Below, in pieces: positions 1-11,800 of a stretch of 64,000 nucleotides of DNA. The notes beneath the pieces were generated by a model. That model searched no databases and had not been told where the DNA came from. It was given only the letters and a program-made list of their open reading frames with translations. The translations under genes and the position numbers were made by a program. The first letter of the stretch is position 1. The number at the start of each line of letters is the position of its first letter. Location of the stretch: positions 21,502,025 to 21,566,024 of the forward strand of contig OU612070.1 in NCBI GenBank assembly GCA_914767715.1, in the 5' to 3' direction. Origin of the DNA: Membranipora membranacea. Its lineage: Eukaryota > Bryozoa > Gymnolaemata > Cheilostomatida > Membraniporidae.

Positions 1-131
1 TTTGTTAGATTGTAATGAACCATCAGCCAGCTGGTTTGACCTCTTGTCCCTGTGGGAGGGAATCATTCCTATTCTAAGATCACCACAAATCCCAACATGC
101 TGAGAATATAATATGATATGACGTTTTTTAG

Positions 132-228
132 AATGGTACCATCCAGCTGAACAGAGAGTTATACAGTAAACTGTGGCACGATTACTTCCTGTCCGACGAT
201 CAGGCTGCAAAGGGCAACGCTCTCTTTG
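132..228 (+). CDS. Internal coding exon of an unrecognised gene
   Basis: A pyrimidine run ending in TAG is followed by a 97-base open stretch (32 codons plus one base) closed by a GTAAAA donor. It encodes a segment containing LNRELYSKLWHDYF and DDQAAKGNALFG, which reads like a folded cytosolic protein. The upstream part of the gene must lie outside the window. A phase-compatible but unsupported last exon exists at 1062-1123: strong acceptor, stop TGA. I do not recognise the family, and with one exon no function can be given. Confidence 0.5.
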
Positions 229-1672
229 GTAAAAGTCAATGGTAGAACTATTTTATCCTTAGAGAACATTTTTTTCTGTAAAGCAAAACACAATCGAAAT
301 CTTTAACTGCTTTAATTACATTCGGACTATCTACGTCTAATCCTTAACTGCTGCGAAATAAGTGTAAGCGTTGTCTTTGTGCAATTCAATTTTCAAACCC
401 TCTTCATTTGTTATATTTTTTGATATGTCGAGTTGCTTTTCTTGACCATCACCGAGCTATGTTAGACTAGAGTATACATAGATCTCAGCCCTGTGTGTTG
501 GTCAATGATTTCCATTTGCACTCCGTGAATCTAGTTAATTAATGTGAATTTGTTTTATTTTTTATGTCTTAAATTTGTAACTAAAAAAATGATAATTTCA
601 ATCTTGTGTCATAATGTGCATTAGATTTGCATCAAGGTGTAACAAAATGGAATTTAATATCATGTAAACTTCAATTTGACATCGCAATAAAGACATAATA
701 AGATATATTATTATAAAACTAGTGTGGTGCAAGATGAAATAGACAAATTGGCTGATGACCTACTGTCATGGAAGTTATCACCACTTAGTGACAAAGGACC
801 GGATTTTATGGTCACAATGGTCATGTGGTCGGTTATGCACTCTGAAGCTATATAAAGTCTTTTGAATTGAACTGATTTGAAAGAAGATAAATCTTCCATT
901 GATGTGTGTCCTGATTCAAATTTAAGTTTTTTTGACACTAGTTCATATTTTCATAACCTTAATCGTGTTGTCAACCCGGCCTAAAACCCTCATTGACTCA
1001 TAGTGGGTAACCCACTCTTAATTTATCAATATACCTGTGGATATTGACTTTCTCTCCTTAGCATGGATACATTGTAGTGAATTTATTAGAATGAGGAGTG
1101 AAACAACACAGTCAGCAGGTTGAAGTACAGCTCAACACGATACTCAGGCACACATAATAGGACAGCAGATAATTGGCTTCAACATGTAATTGATCCCGTT
1201 ATTGTGTATTTTGTGCCCATTAACATCGTTTGTTAGCAGCAATAAGTGCTTTAATTTGTCAGATTATTGAGTTATCTTCTTGTGCCGAGAGCCGATCAAT
1301 TGACACTGATTTATCCTGTCATCATAATTATTTCTACTCCAGTTACTCCACTTCTCACCACACGACAATAAAGCCAACAAGTCAGCAAGGCATTAGCGTG
1401 TCAGCTTACAGCCTGGTGTACTTTTGTATAATGTCAAATGTTGCTAGTTGTCTTTTGACTTGGTAACAGCAGTGGTATCAAAGAGTAGTAAAAAGTAGTA
1501 AAATTACCGGCGTATATACAAGAGAGCGAACTTACATGTTATTAAAGTAGTAAGTTTTACAGAGAGGTGTAAGTGTAAGTCTGTCTTACCAGGTAACAGC
1601 AGTGGTATTACTAACATAGACATTTAATAGTCTCGGGTACTAGTTGATGTTTTGCTAAGAGGAGCTGGAATC
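229..1672. other. Mostly non-coding stretch
   Basis: No convincing exon apart from a possible terminal exon at 1062-1123, which would continue the reading phase of the exon at 132-228. A 17-base word, GGTAACAGCAGTGGTAT, occurs twice, near 1463 and near 1592. Open frames here are short and look random. Confidence 0.4.
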
Positions 1673-4592
1673 ATGTCTGGGAGTAGATTTGGTATTCGTC
1701 GCTCCTGCTCTGAGCCATGTTCACTAGAGCTCACGCTAACAGCGAGAAACCAGCAGCCGCAGGCTAGCCTTCATCACAAACTCAGGATAAGCAAAAAATG
1801 TAAGTAAATTATTGTTTATGGTATGTATAGTATATTTATAAGTTCAAGTTAATGTTCGCGGAGATCTGGGCCAGCAGAGGTAGATAAAAAGGCTGACAGA
1901 ACCCTTGGTAATATGCTTTGTGGTATAGCTAAGGGCTTCTCGGCCTGTTGGCTAAGATCAAAGTGTCACTGCCAATGGCTGATTAGTACCTGTTTAAGTT
2001 TCTGGCAGCTTGCTGCACACTTATGATTAGGAGGTCCACCATGGCCTCACCTCTAGGATGCATTCTAGTTCACTAGGATGTATCACACTCTCAGTACGAG
2101 GACTCCGGGCAACTTGCGTCCCTCTTTAGGGGCAGCCCACCCTCTGTTTTGTCATAAACAGGGCTTGAAGCTGTGAAGAAATTTAAGGCGGTATTATTTT
2201 TGAAAGTGTGTACCTTCCTGCAACAACATGATTTATATGGTGGAAAGTATTTTTATCACCGTTCTTACGGTATTTGACCTCCGACAGTAGGAGGTAGCTC
2301 AGTTGGTGAGGGCGTTTGCTCTCTAATATGCAAGTGTTGGACTGACTCCTGGGCTCAATTGTTGCCCCAGATGGGCTACGACCTGCCTGCAAACTGAGAG
2401 CAACTTGGCGCTGAATTTGGCGGCTACGCCCTTAAAGCACCATTATTTCTCAGTCTTTGGACAGAGACAGAACCATTTATTTGTATATCAGAAACCAAGT
2501 TGTAAATCTATTTTTATAGCTCTAAGATGCACAGATATAGGAGAATGCAGCATCATGGGTAAGTTTATGTAATATATGATCATAATCAATAACAATGTTA
2601 TCAATCCATGCACACATATTATTGTGTTATCTCCAATCAGAGCCAAAACATCTACTGGCTAACAGTGTTGAAACATTGATCTAAGGTTTGCTGCTTTCGA
2701 TTAGCGTCTTTTAGGCAAGATCCCATTATTACTCTGCGAATTTATCTGATGTAATCTGATATAATCTTATATAATCTGATATGATCACATGATACTGATG
2801 AAACGACACTAACAGAGCATCCACCGTGGATAAATAATGCAAGAAATGTATTATATCTGATATACATGTTTAAAAATTAATAATATAAATTTGTGCAATG
2901 ATAAAGTAAAGACTCATTCTTCAGTATGACCACCATATCCTGATAACTTATGTTATTATACCAGGGTTACAAATTTTCATGGCCATTGAAGCCGTGAGTC
3001 AACTGTGTTTTTTAGCAAGGAGTTTGAGAAACTCCGTGTTCTGACCATTTTAATTGCAAATCTGGTTTGTCTACCCTTCAATAGGGGTATGACAACTCCA
3101 AAAAAGGGATTTTGAAGCGTGGGTGCCAGCATGGAGTTTGGGACCGCTGGAGATTGCACTTCAGCTGTCACGTGACATTTGTTATCACCAGGGAGTTTAT
3201 ATCCCAAACTCCCTGCTGCCAGGGGCTCTTTCAGAGGAAAAAAAGTATTCGATTGTTCCTCATTCAGTAGGTGAAAACCCTGCCCAATCTCATGCGGAAA
3301 TGAGATTTATGAAAACTCCAAAAGAGGGAGGAATTTTAGAGAAATGAGACCAATATTTTCAATCGAGCAGTCACACTCCTGCTTACCAAAAGAACGCCAG
3401 GCAATGATAGTTTAGCACTGATATGTCTTCATATGACCATCTAATTCAGGAGCCAAAATCTCATTCCTTTCAAGTACATATCAGGCGAGGGAGCTATTCT
3501 AGGAGACTTTTGTTTGTAAATTTAGATCATAAGATAAAGTAGACCAGCAATATTTCCGTTACAAATTTAGACCTTGAGTTATAAACTGCGTTTTAACCTA
3601 AGACTACCCAGTGCTCACCAGGGTACAAAATAAGATAGAAATAAGGAGTTGGAGGTTCTTGACGGAAAACATCGCCTGAAAATTTCAGGTAAAGATAACA
3701 TAAATCCAAACCCTGATTTGGATTTCAAGATAGTTACGCAGGAGTAAGGTTAAGTGAGGTCTCTGTTGAATTAAACAGTGAGAGTTATGAGGCACCTGCC
3801 TATATGTGGCTGGCCTTATGGATAGTCAGTATGTACTCAAGTACAGTCTCGAACAACAGTAACTCTCAACTCTTAAAAGCATGACTACCTTTGAAAAAAA
3901 CTGAAGGACGTACATTGAACAGAGATGTGATGCGTTTGAGTAGAACTTGTCCAGGGATTCGATAGCAGACCGAAAGGTCATTGTTTTCTGGAGATGTGTT
4001 CATTCCTTTGATTAAATGCAGCATTATCAACAAAATACTGCTGCTGGTATATACGATCTAAGGGCTCTCTAGTTATTTATGCTGTTGGATTGTCAGCGGT
4101 GTCTAGTCTAGTCTAGATCACCTACATCATCTATATGTTATATAAATCACGCTCACTGCTTTGGTTAGATAACAGCATGCAGTAATGATATCTTTTATCT
4201 TTATTCTGTGGTAATAACATAGAATAGCTAGGAGGCAAAATAATCAATTTACAAGTGAAGGCCTTGTCCATAATTATTATGTACCAATTTGTATGCAGTG
4301 TATCCAATGAAGAAGAGATGAAAAGCAAATCGATAGCATAACACAGGGTAATTATTGTCATTATATACCAAGAGACTGTCGCAGTATTCTTCTGGGTGGT
4401 CTTCAGTTGACAGTATATACATAAATGATGACAGTCAGGCAAAATCTAAGATACAGCAGATAGTGCACTTAATGTCCTCATACAGTGGGAATTCCCCAGA
4501 GTTCTTATGCGGAAGATACTTCAGTCAGCTCTGTAAATATTCTCACATCAATATCGAGTGAAATTCTGCTGCTTAGGCAAACATCGGACATG
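1673..4592 (+). CDS. Weak three-exon gene candidate, unknown product
   Basis: Three segments could join in phase: 1673-1799 (ATG start, begins MSGSRFGIRRSCSEP), 2520-2558 and 4486-4592 (contains SSVNILTSISSEILLL). Each is bounded by plausible GT/AG sites, and the donors read GTAAGT. The product would be Ser- and Arg-rich near its N terminus. No domain is recognised and no terminal exon was found. A further exon-like stretch with ATG lies at 4722-4802 but does not join in phase. Chance agreement of phases is possible, so treat this as a hypothesis. Confidence 0.2.
1934..2165 (+). repeat. U2-snRNA-like sequence, pseudogene or U2-headed repeat
   Basis: Bases 1934-1966 closely match the universally conserved 5' end of U2 snRNA, including GGCTAAGATCAA after the CTTCTCGGCC stem. 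The following 200 bases match U2 poorly: no clean Sm site or 3' stem-loops are visible. This is therefore not a functional U2 gene. It is either a degraded pseudogene or a repeat with a U2-derived head. The tail contains GGGGCAGC and GAGG words, as do the tRNA-derived repeats nearby. Confidence 0.5.
2286..2445 (+). repeat. tRNA-derived SINE-like element
   Basis: The head contains GGTAGCTCAGTTGGTGAG, a good tRNA A-box, followed by a decayed B-box region. The body carries GACCTGCCTGCAAACTG, shared with the element at 11369. The cloverleaf no longer folds well, so this is a repeat and not a tRNA gene. Confidence 0.55.
2559..4485. other. Non-coding stretch with no clear gene
   Basis: Contains a short degenerate run of the type TATAATCTGA near 2745-2790, and a segment at 3113-3245 whose GGGAGTTT words recur near 21520 and 37530, suggesting a dispersed repeat. 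If the candidate at 1673-4592 is real, this is its intron. Confidence 0.35.
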
Positions 4593-5662
4593 GTAAGTGT
4601 CTATTTTTACGAACATTACAATGCTTTAAATGTCGCGTGCAAGTTAAGTAGCTGTTTGATACTCTGCGTGTATGTGAGGAGTTTGTTTCATGACTAGTTG
4701 TGTTGTGTTGCGGGAGGACGATGGATTACACTACTAACTACGTTAGAAGTTTGAGCCGTAGTGTAGACTCTGCATTCGAGATATCACATCATTACAAAGC
4801 TGGTGAGATTAAAGTTCAATTTATATTTGCTTCAATTCAGCCAAGATTCTGCATACTATAATTATGGTAAAACAGGCTTGCCTATAATCTGTGAACTAGA
4901 GTTATGTTTGTTAGTACATTATTCAAATAGCAAAATGGGGAAAGTCCTCAAGTTAATTGGAGTTTTTGAGCAGAGCCTGAGTTTTAGAATGAGCATCACC
5001 TTGACAAAAAGAAGTTCACGCTGTACAATGCTACCGAAAAATGATGATGAACAAGAGATATTATATCCAAATACTCAGAATGTAAGATTATCATATAGTA
5101 TGGGGCCTGAAACCCCAAAACTCAAACAATATTTTTGTGTTAGTTAAGATACATTGGGTTGGATGTGGAAGGGGGGGGCAGGGGTGCAAAAGACTGAGGG
5201 GGCGGGGGTTCAGACTTGTCCACCACCTGTCATCATAGGAGACCTTTTAGTTTGACATCATGCGGTAGAAGTGCAAAATACACAGGATCCATATCATATT
5301 ATGTACATATGTAGTATTATGTACGCGAATTTCTCCTCTCCTTCCGTTTGTGGAAACTGGGCACAGGTACAGAATCTGCACAACATGGATGATTTGATAG
5401 GCAGTCATATCAAGTCGAACTATTCCAACACAAAAATCTGATGGTGAATTTTTTCTCTGGTTTTTGTATTAACACATGTGAAAGCAATAAATACTTTCTC
5501 ATGGCAATGGTTTATATACCCTAGAGGAGCTATGTATTCCCAGGAGGAGAAGCTGTTTATTTTGCACATCCTCGACAGCCGACGCGGAACTTTGTGACTA
5601 AATTTTTACACACCCTCTTTACGATAGATAGACATGCACCTCAGCTAGCCATCATTCAGTGC

Positions 5663-6135
5663 TAGCTAAAATAAAGTCACCACCAAGCTAGCTAACATAA
5701 AGTCACCACCAAGCTAGCTAACATAAAGTCACCACCAAGCTAGCTAACATAAAGTCACCACCAAGCTAGCTAACATAAAGTCACCACCAAGCTAGCTAAC
5801 ATAAAGCCACCACCAAGCTAGCTAACATAAAGTCACCACCAAGCTAGCTAACATAAAGTCACCACCAAGCTAGCTAACATAAAGTCACCACCAAGCTAGC
5901 TAACATAAAGTCACCACCAAGCTAGCTAACATAAAGTCACCACCAAGCTAGCTAACATAAAGTCACCACCAAGCTAGCTAACATAAAGTCACCACCAAGC
6001 TAGCTAACATAAAGTCACCACCAAGCTAGCTAACATAAAGTCACCACCAAGCTAGCTAACATAAAGTCACCACCAAGCTAGCTAACATAAAGTCACCACC
6101 AAGCTAGCTAACATAAAGTCACCACCAAGCTAGCT
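5663..6135. repeat. Minisatellite, 26-bp unit, about 18 copies
   Basis: Near-perfect head-to-tail array of the unit CTAGCTAACATAAAGTCACC plus ACCAAG. Every junction recreates the palindrome GCTAGC. One unit, near 5806, differs by a T-to-C change (AAGCCACC), and otherwise the copies are almost identical, pointing to recent expansion or homogenisation. There are no spacers, so it is not a CRISPR-like array. Confidence 0.97.
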
Positions 6136-8806
6136 GCTGAAGCCTAACTAACATTTTTCCTCTAGGGAAAACCATACACTTCAATGATAGTTACGTTTCT
6201 TGACAGCGCACTCCGTTTTTCGATTTTTGAAATTTGACGATATAAAGTCTGGTTACTTACCAAAAACTCGACTGCAGTTTAATTTGCAAAACTACCTTTT
6301 TATGAAAGGCAATAAATCATTCTGTATATACTTCAAAGACTTTTAGACATTTCAGATGTCCAATCTAGCCAAAAAAAGTGGCTACGTGATCAAGTTATGG
6401 TATGCTTTCCCCAGGGCTGTCACTCCTTGGTCTAATCTTCAAGCGACAATCTCCTACATGCTATCACACATGGAGGCTAGGGGTTGTCTGGCTTTTGAAG
6501 TTATTATACTAAATTGATTAATGTGGTTCAATTATCATGATTATAGGTTCAGTAAACTAGAAGTTTGCTCAATATATCCTAAAAGTGTCTATCCCTGCGA
6601 TTATGTTCTTTTGTCTAAGAAGTTTGCTCAATATATCCTAAAAGTGTCTATCCCTGCGATTATGTTCTTTTGTCTAATGTACGGCAAAGCTGGCAAGTAC
6701 AGAATATTTTATAATTCAGGCACGCTTGCATACATTTATACAGATATTAAATAAATGTACTAGAAAATATCTATTTCAGAGCCATAAATTTTCCAAATAA
6801 TACCGGATTTCTGCGATCATGTTAGGACTGGCAAACATTGTGGATGTCTTTTCTTAATCTGATAGATCTTACGGTGTAGTGTAAAGATTAACACTGTATT
6901 GACCCAACATCTATCAGTTGTCATATATAGATCGCAGTGATAACTCATTTCAACAGCTAAACGACCCAGAGCCTATGGGACCGTGCAAAAAATGACAATA
7001 TTAGTGTTCAGCTTGAAGCTTGCATATTACTGAAAGGTTAGACTTCAGTAATAAGGATTCGGGAATCACGATGACCCGTCATAGGTAGGTGTGCCTGCAT
7101 TTCAAATTGCCACTGTAGCGTAATGAGATGATGAGTTTTTTTTGCACCCAGTTGAACATTATTTTCCCCTAGTAACTCATTGAGGTGTCCTCTTTAGTAT
7201 AACCCTTATACTGTGATAATATGCTGATAAAATTCTATGGAGAAAACTTTCGTAACTAGAAATTTCAAATAATGGAAACAGAAATGTCCAACAGGAAAAC
7301 ATTGCGTGAAAAAGATAGCTAAGTGATTACCTTGTTAGTTTAGATGTGTAGAGTTGTTACTTGTTGACAAAGGCCGATTCATGGAAATGCACACTGCTTC
7401 ATTCGCGTAGAACATGAGAATTTAATTATTTATTTATAAGCTGGCGCTGCTATCCATGTGAAGTTCAAATATTAAAGTTCTGAACACGAAATATACAACA
7501 TGGTAAACAACTGAACAATTACATAATACCATAGCTTTCTCTGTCATAATTTGGATGATATTGCCGATAATAGTATAGTAGCATGTAATATTACCAACAC
7601 ATAACAGAGAGCAATGAATACAATCTTCTCACAAAAGCTATGAATGATAACATGTGATAGTCGTAGAATTAGCTTTTACATTATACAGCAAAGAGGGTGC
7701 CCTCATGTGTTTGGGGCAAACAGAGTATTGTGAAAAAGAGTTGAAAGCTTGATCGTGTGTATCTTGGAACGTGAAAGTGAATTAAGTATTAGAAGTGAAC
7801 AGGCATGATTTGGTAAATCACCACGACGCATGGAACAGCTGCAAGGAGCAAGGGAACCAATTGAGCTGTTATAGATATGGAAGTTACACGTTACGGCACC
7901 TGAGCAACACATCAAGTAATAAACTCTGCATTTTAAAGTAATAATTCAAAGGAGTTGAAAATCTTAGTTTTGTATTTCGTACGCAAACGTGGAAATATCA
8001 AGAGGGATTTCCATCGATAGAAAAAAAGTCCTTGAATATTGCTCCTTGAGGGATTTGAACCCCATTCATTCACCAACCATCTCCTGGCAGTGAGAAGCAA
8101 GAGCGGTCACAGGGTTACTGTCTTGCTACCCTCAGTTGGTGGTAGGCTTGATATTTCGTATAATATATTATTCTAGTAACAATAGATTAAAAAGTCAATT
8201 TTATGTTTCATAGACCTTTATGCTTCATAGACAGGAGTTTGTTGGCCCGTAGGCATTTTGCATTTGAGGAGATAATGGTAACATTTGCCAATCTTTATCC
8301 ATCATAATCACGCACTGAGTGCTATGTCCCATAATTTATTGCCGCCAGATCAGCTGTTCAGGTATATCGGCTTTCACTTGCAGTCTTTTAGACCAGGATA
8401 TAGCCATCTAGATAAAAACATCATTAATCTTCCCAAGACATGCCTGACTTGGTGTCATGCAAAGAATGCCAAATGTTATGAGTGCTTAGAGATGAGATCA
8501 CAGTTCTGAATAAGTTGCTTCTGATTCAAGTTCTACGCAGAACATTAGTCATCAACTCTGATTGGGATCTGGTAGCTCCTGGTGTTTGTCAAAAAACAAA
8601 AACAAAAGTGACAACTATAAAATCTAGAAAACGAAGTGAAGACTTTACAAGGGACACTGACACAGCAAGACAAGCACCTGCTACACCTGCTTATTCTGGC
8701 ACTAGTGGATATAATAAAAAGGGCACCTGCAAACTGATATAGTGACAGTACAAGATGCGATCGTTATTAAGATTATTGAAAGCATGTATTTTCCCGTCTT
8801 CTATAG
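6136..8806. other. Gene-poor stretch upstream of Rab27
   Basis: No recognised gene. Two adjacent 59-bp direct repeats lie at 6559-6677. A possible exon at 8543-8742 (acceptor CTACGCAG, open to a stop after ...KGTCKLI) has no recognisable homology. A non-coding 5' exon of Rab27 is likely somewhere here, because the coding start of Rab27 directly follows a strong splice acceptor. Confidence 0.4.
6559..6677. repeat. Two-copy 59-bp tandem duplication
   Basis: The 59-base unit beginning AGAAGTTTGCTCAATATATC is repeated immediately with no visible mismatch. It is a recent local duplication and no coding role is seen. Confidence 0.95.
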
Positions 8807-8808
8807 AT

Positions 8809-11800
8809 ATGCCAGAATCAGTGACAGATGGTAATCTACACAGTCACACGTTAGCTGACTACGACTGTCTCGTCAAATTCCTCGCATTGGGTAAGAGTAA
8901 ATATCAATCTGCTTTTTAATTCTGCATGATCCTCTTTGTTATGTCTGCTCAGAAGGATGTGATCTTGCAGGTTGCATCCTTGCCTTGTCACACTGCCACT
9001 TTTTTGGAAGTGGCCGTGTGACAAGGCTAGCTGCATCCATCACTGTTTATCAATCAGCATGCATACATGCCTAAGGAGTAGGAAGGAGCTCAGTTGGTTA
9101 GAGTGAAAGCGTCGAAGGTCATGGTTCGAGACTACTGGGGTTTGGTTGGTGCCGAGGTGTGATCTGACCTCGTAAAACAGAGGGCAATCTGGGGCAGCAA
9201 TTGCAGTCTCGCTCTTAAGGGTACCAGTATCTTGCCGTCTATGCATCAGGATGTGGCATGTGATAAGACCAGCTTTATTTTAATCAACCATGAGGTATTA
9301 TACTAGTATACACAAATTATCAGTTCCATCCTTCTGACATGAGATGAAGTATAGCTCCTAGGTCATCCACTCTAATAAGTACTCAATGATGTCTTAAAAA
9401 GTTTGTTTTGCACTTTTACTGTCAGAGATAGGGTGAAGGCTATAATCTTGAAATCGATTTCAAGGTACAGGTTACAAGGCATCAATTTCATTTCAATTTA
9501 CGTCAGAGTCGTTGACATAGTTCTGCAAAACTTCTACCTCCTAGCCTAGAAGATTAGGTGATTAGGCACAATCTTTGAATTTCTCATAACCAACGGTTAG
9601 TCCTGGTTGGAGACTAGTTTCTCATCCAGAACCCACGGTACAGTTCATTAATCCCCTATAACTTTATCAAGCTTAGCTAAATGATTGGAACATTCTTGAT
9701 TAATTCAATAATTGAATGACAATGACCCAACATCCAATAGTGTCACTGTGTCCCAGCCACCACAGGGTCCCACAGTGCTCCATCTTTGCAGACTAGAAAT
9801 TTTCATTTGCATGTGATATAAACATTAAAACATATGCTACTACCAGCTATCCCGCTCAGATTAAGCCCCTAAACTAATGTTTAAGTGGTATATCCGTTCC
9901 TTAGCCGCCAGCTGAGTTATGGCCATAGATAATATCTATGGTATTGGCCTAAGATTGTGAGACCACGGGATCAAGCTTCTGTTTTGTTGCATTTTATTAC
10001 CCATTAGGATCTGTGTTTAATTCATAACCTATGAATGTATATAGGTGATATATTGTATGGTTAGTGTTTATTTCGTAACTTATAAATGTATTTAGTTAGA
10101 TACTATATTATATGATTCCAGGTGACAGCGGAGTTGGTAAGACAAGCGTACTATGCAGATATACAGATAATCATTTCTATCCAACATTCATATCTACAGT
10201 AGGAATCGACTTTAGAGAAAAGAGAGTGGTAAGTTTTGTGCAGCAACTCATGTTTTGCTCTACACAAAGTTTTAGCGATATCCTGCAAATCGTCATAGTC
10301 ATCATACATTCCGCTAATGGAATAAAATTGACTGCCAATAAAAGTGTAAAAAAAAATACAAATTCTTCAACCAGAATTGTTTCATTTATAGGAGTTGCCC
10401 TCCAACTATTGCTTCGTTTGAGGAAGGAAATATTTCCTAATTTTTCTAAAAAATTGATCTTGAACGATAAACTGAAAGCCCTCTGATGTGCAGCCAGTTA
10501 CGTTATATGAGTTCACATTGAGGATTTACACACGTTAGTTCCCTCTGTGATGGCCAAGTGCAACTGCAAAAGTCAAGTTACGGGGTGCTGCGACGTGATA
10601 TGCAAATTTTTAGGCATTCCTCCATATTCACAGAGGGAACGAATTTGTTCTAGATGATGACAAGTAATTAAAACATTGCCTTTGGAAGTGTAGGCCTAGC
10701 TCCTGATATAAATTAATGATATCACACCAATTATTATATAATATATTATAATAATTATATTATAGTTGTACAAAGTAAAGACACCAGAGGGCGAGGTCAC
10801 AGGAAGGTCACTACGATGCCACCTGCAGCTCTGGGATACCGCTGGTCAGGAAAGGTCAGTTAATCTTTATACGTATTTACTCTTGTGGCTCGGCCAGGGG
10901 GCTTTCAATTAGAAACAGCCAAAATCACAATCTGATCGCTCACTCAGTCAGTGAGCAATACCTGCTAGGCTCTCGCTTTCAAACCTCCAAGTCATTGATG
11001 GAACTATGTACATTCTGAGTGAGCAAGTTGGGAGTGATCTTGTCTCATATGGCTTATTGATATGCGCTTGGAAGGAGAAAGAGTTGAAAATCACGGAGGT
11101 TTTTATGAGTACGAATCTTTCACTACTCCATCCCCACGTGCAATGCTTAAACCTGTTCTCATGTTATAAGGAAGTTATAAAACTCATCTTCCACATGTGA
11201 CTGATAGGTCATAAATATGCATTTTTAATGTCTACAATCAGGCTGATCTAAATGAGTTTTTAGTTGGATGATTGATGGTAATGGTCTTTTTGATAAGCTC
11301 TAAATCTAAGTTATGAAAAATGAGTTCACCCACCTGGGTATTGTTGGTTTTTCGAATATTTAATTTCCAGTAGGTGGCTCAGTTGGTTAGAGCGCCGTTC
11401 CTTTAGCATGCAAATGTTGCAGGTTGTGGTTCAAATCCCACTGCATTCCATTGACTACTGGGGTTTGGTTGGCCCCCAGGTGTGCTCTGACCTGCCTGGC
11501 AACCTGGCACAGATGATGCAGCCTTGCCAATAAGGGAACTACTATTCGGTCCACGCTTCGGGATGTGGCCTGTGATAAGACATCTTATTTTACAACACAG
11601 TGCAAACAATATTCTCAGATCATGATTTTGTTGTTACTAGGTTTAGAAGTCTGACCACAGCGTTTTTCCGCGATGCAATGGGTTTCATCCTGATGTTTGA
11701 CCTCACAAACGAGCAGTCCTTTCTACATGTACAGAACTGGATGGTTCAGCTACAGACTCACTCATACTGCGACAGCCCAGATGTGATACTCGTCGGCAAT

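Noticed and set aside
1463-1610. Word AGCAGTGGTATCAA resembling a common cDNA-library adaptor
   Set aside because: The longer word GGTAACAGCAGTGGTAT occurs twice with different continuations, so it looks like native repeated sequence, and the adaptor's remaining bases do not match.
5663-6135. Possible CRISPR-like array
   Set aside because: The 26-bp units are directly adjacent with no unique spacers, and the window is eukaryotic.
8482-8742. 86-codon open frame ending in CKLI, which could be read as a prenylation motif
   Set aside because: No family is recognised and it does not join in phase with the Rab27 coding exons or with the upstream candidate exons.
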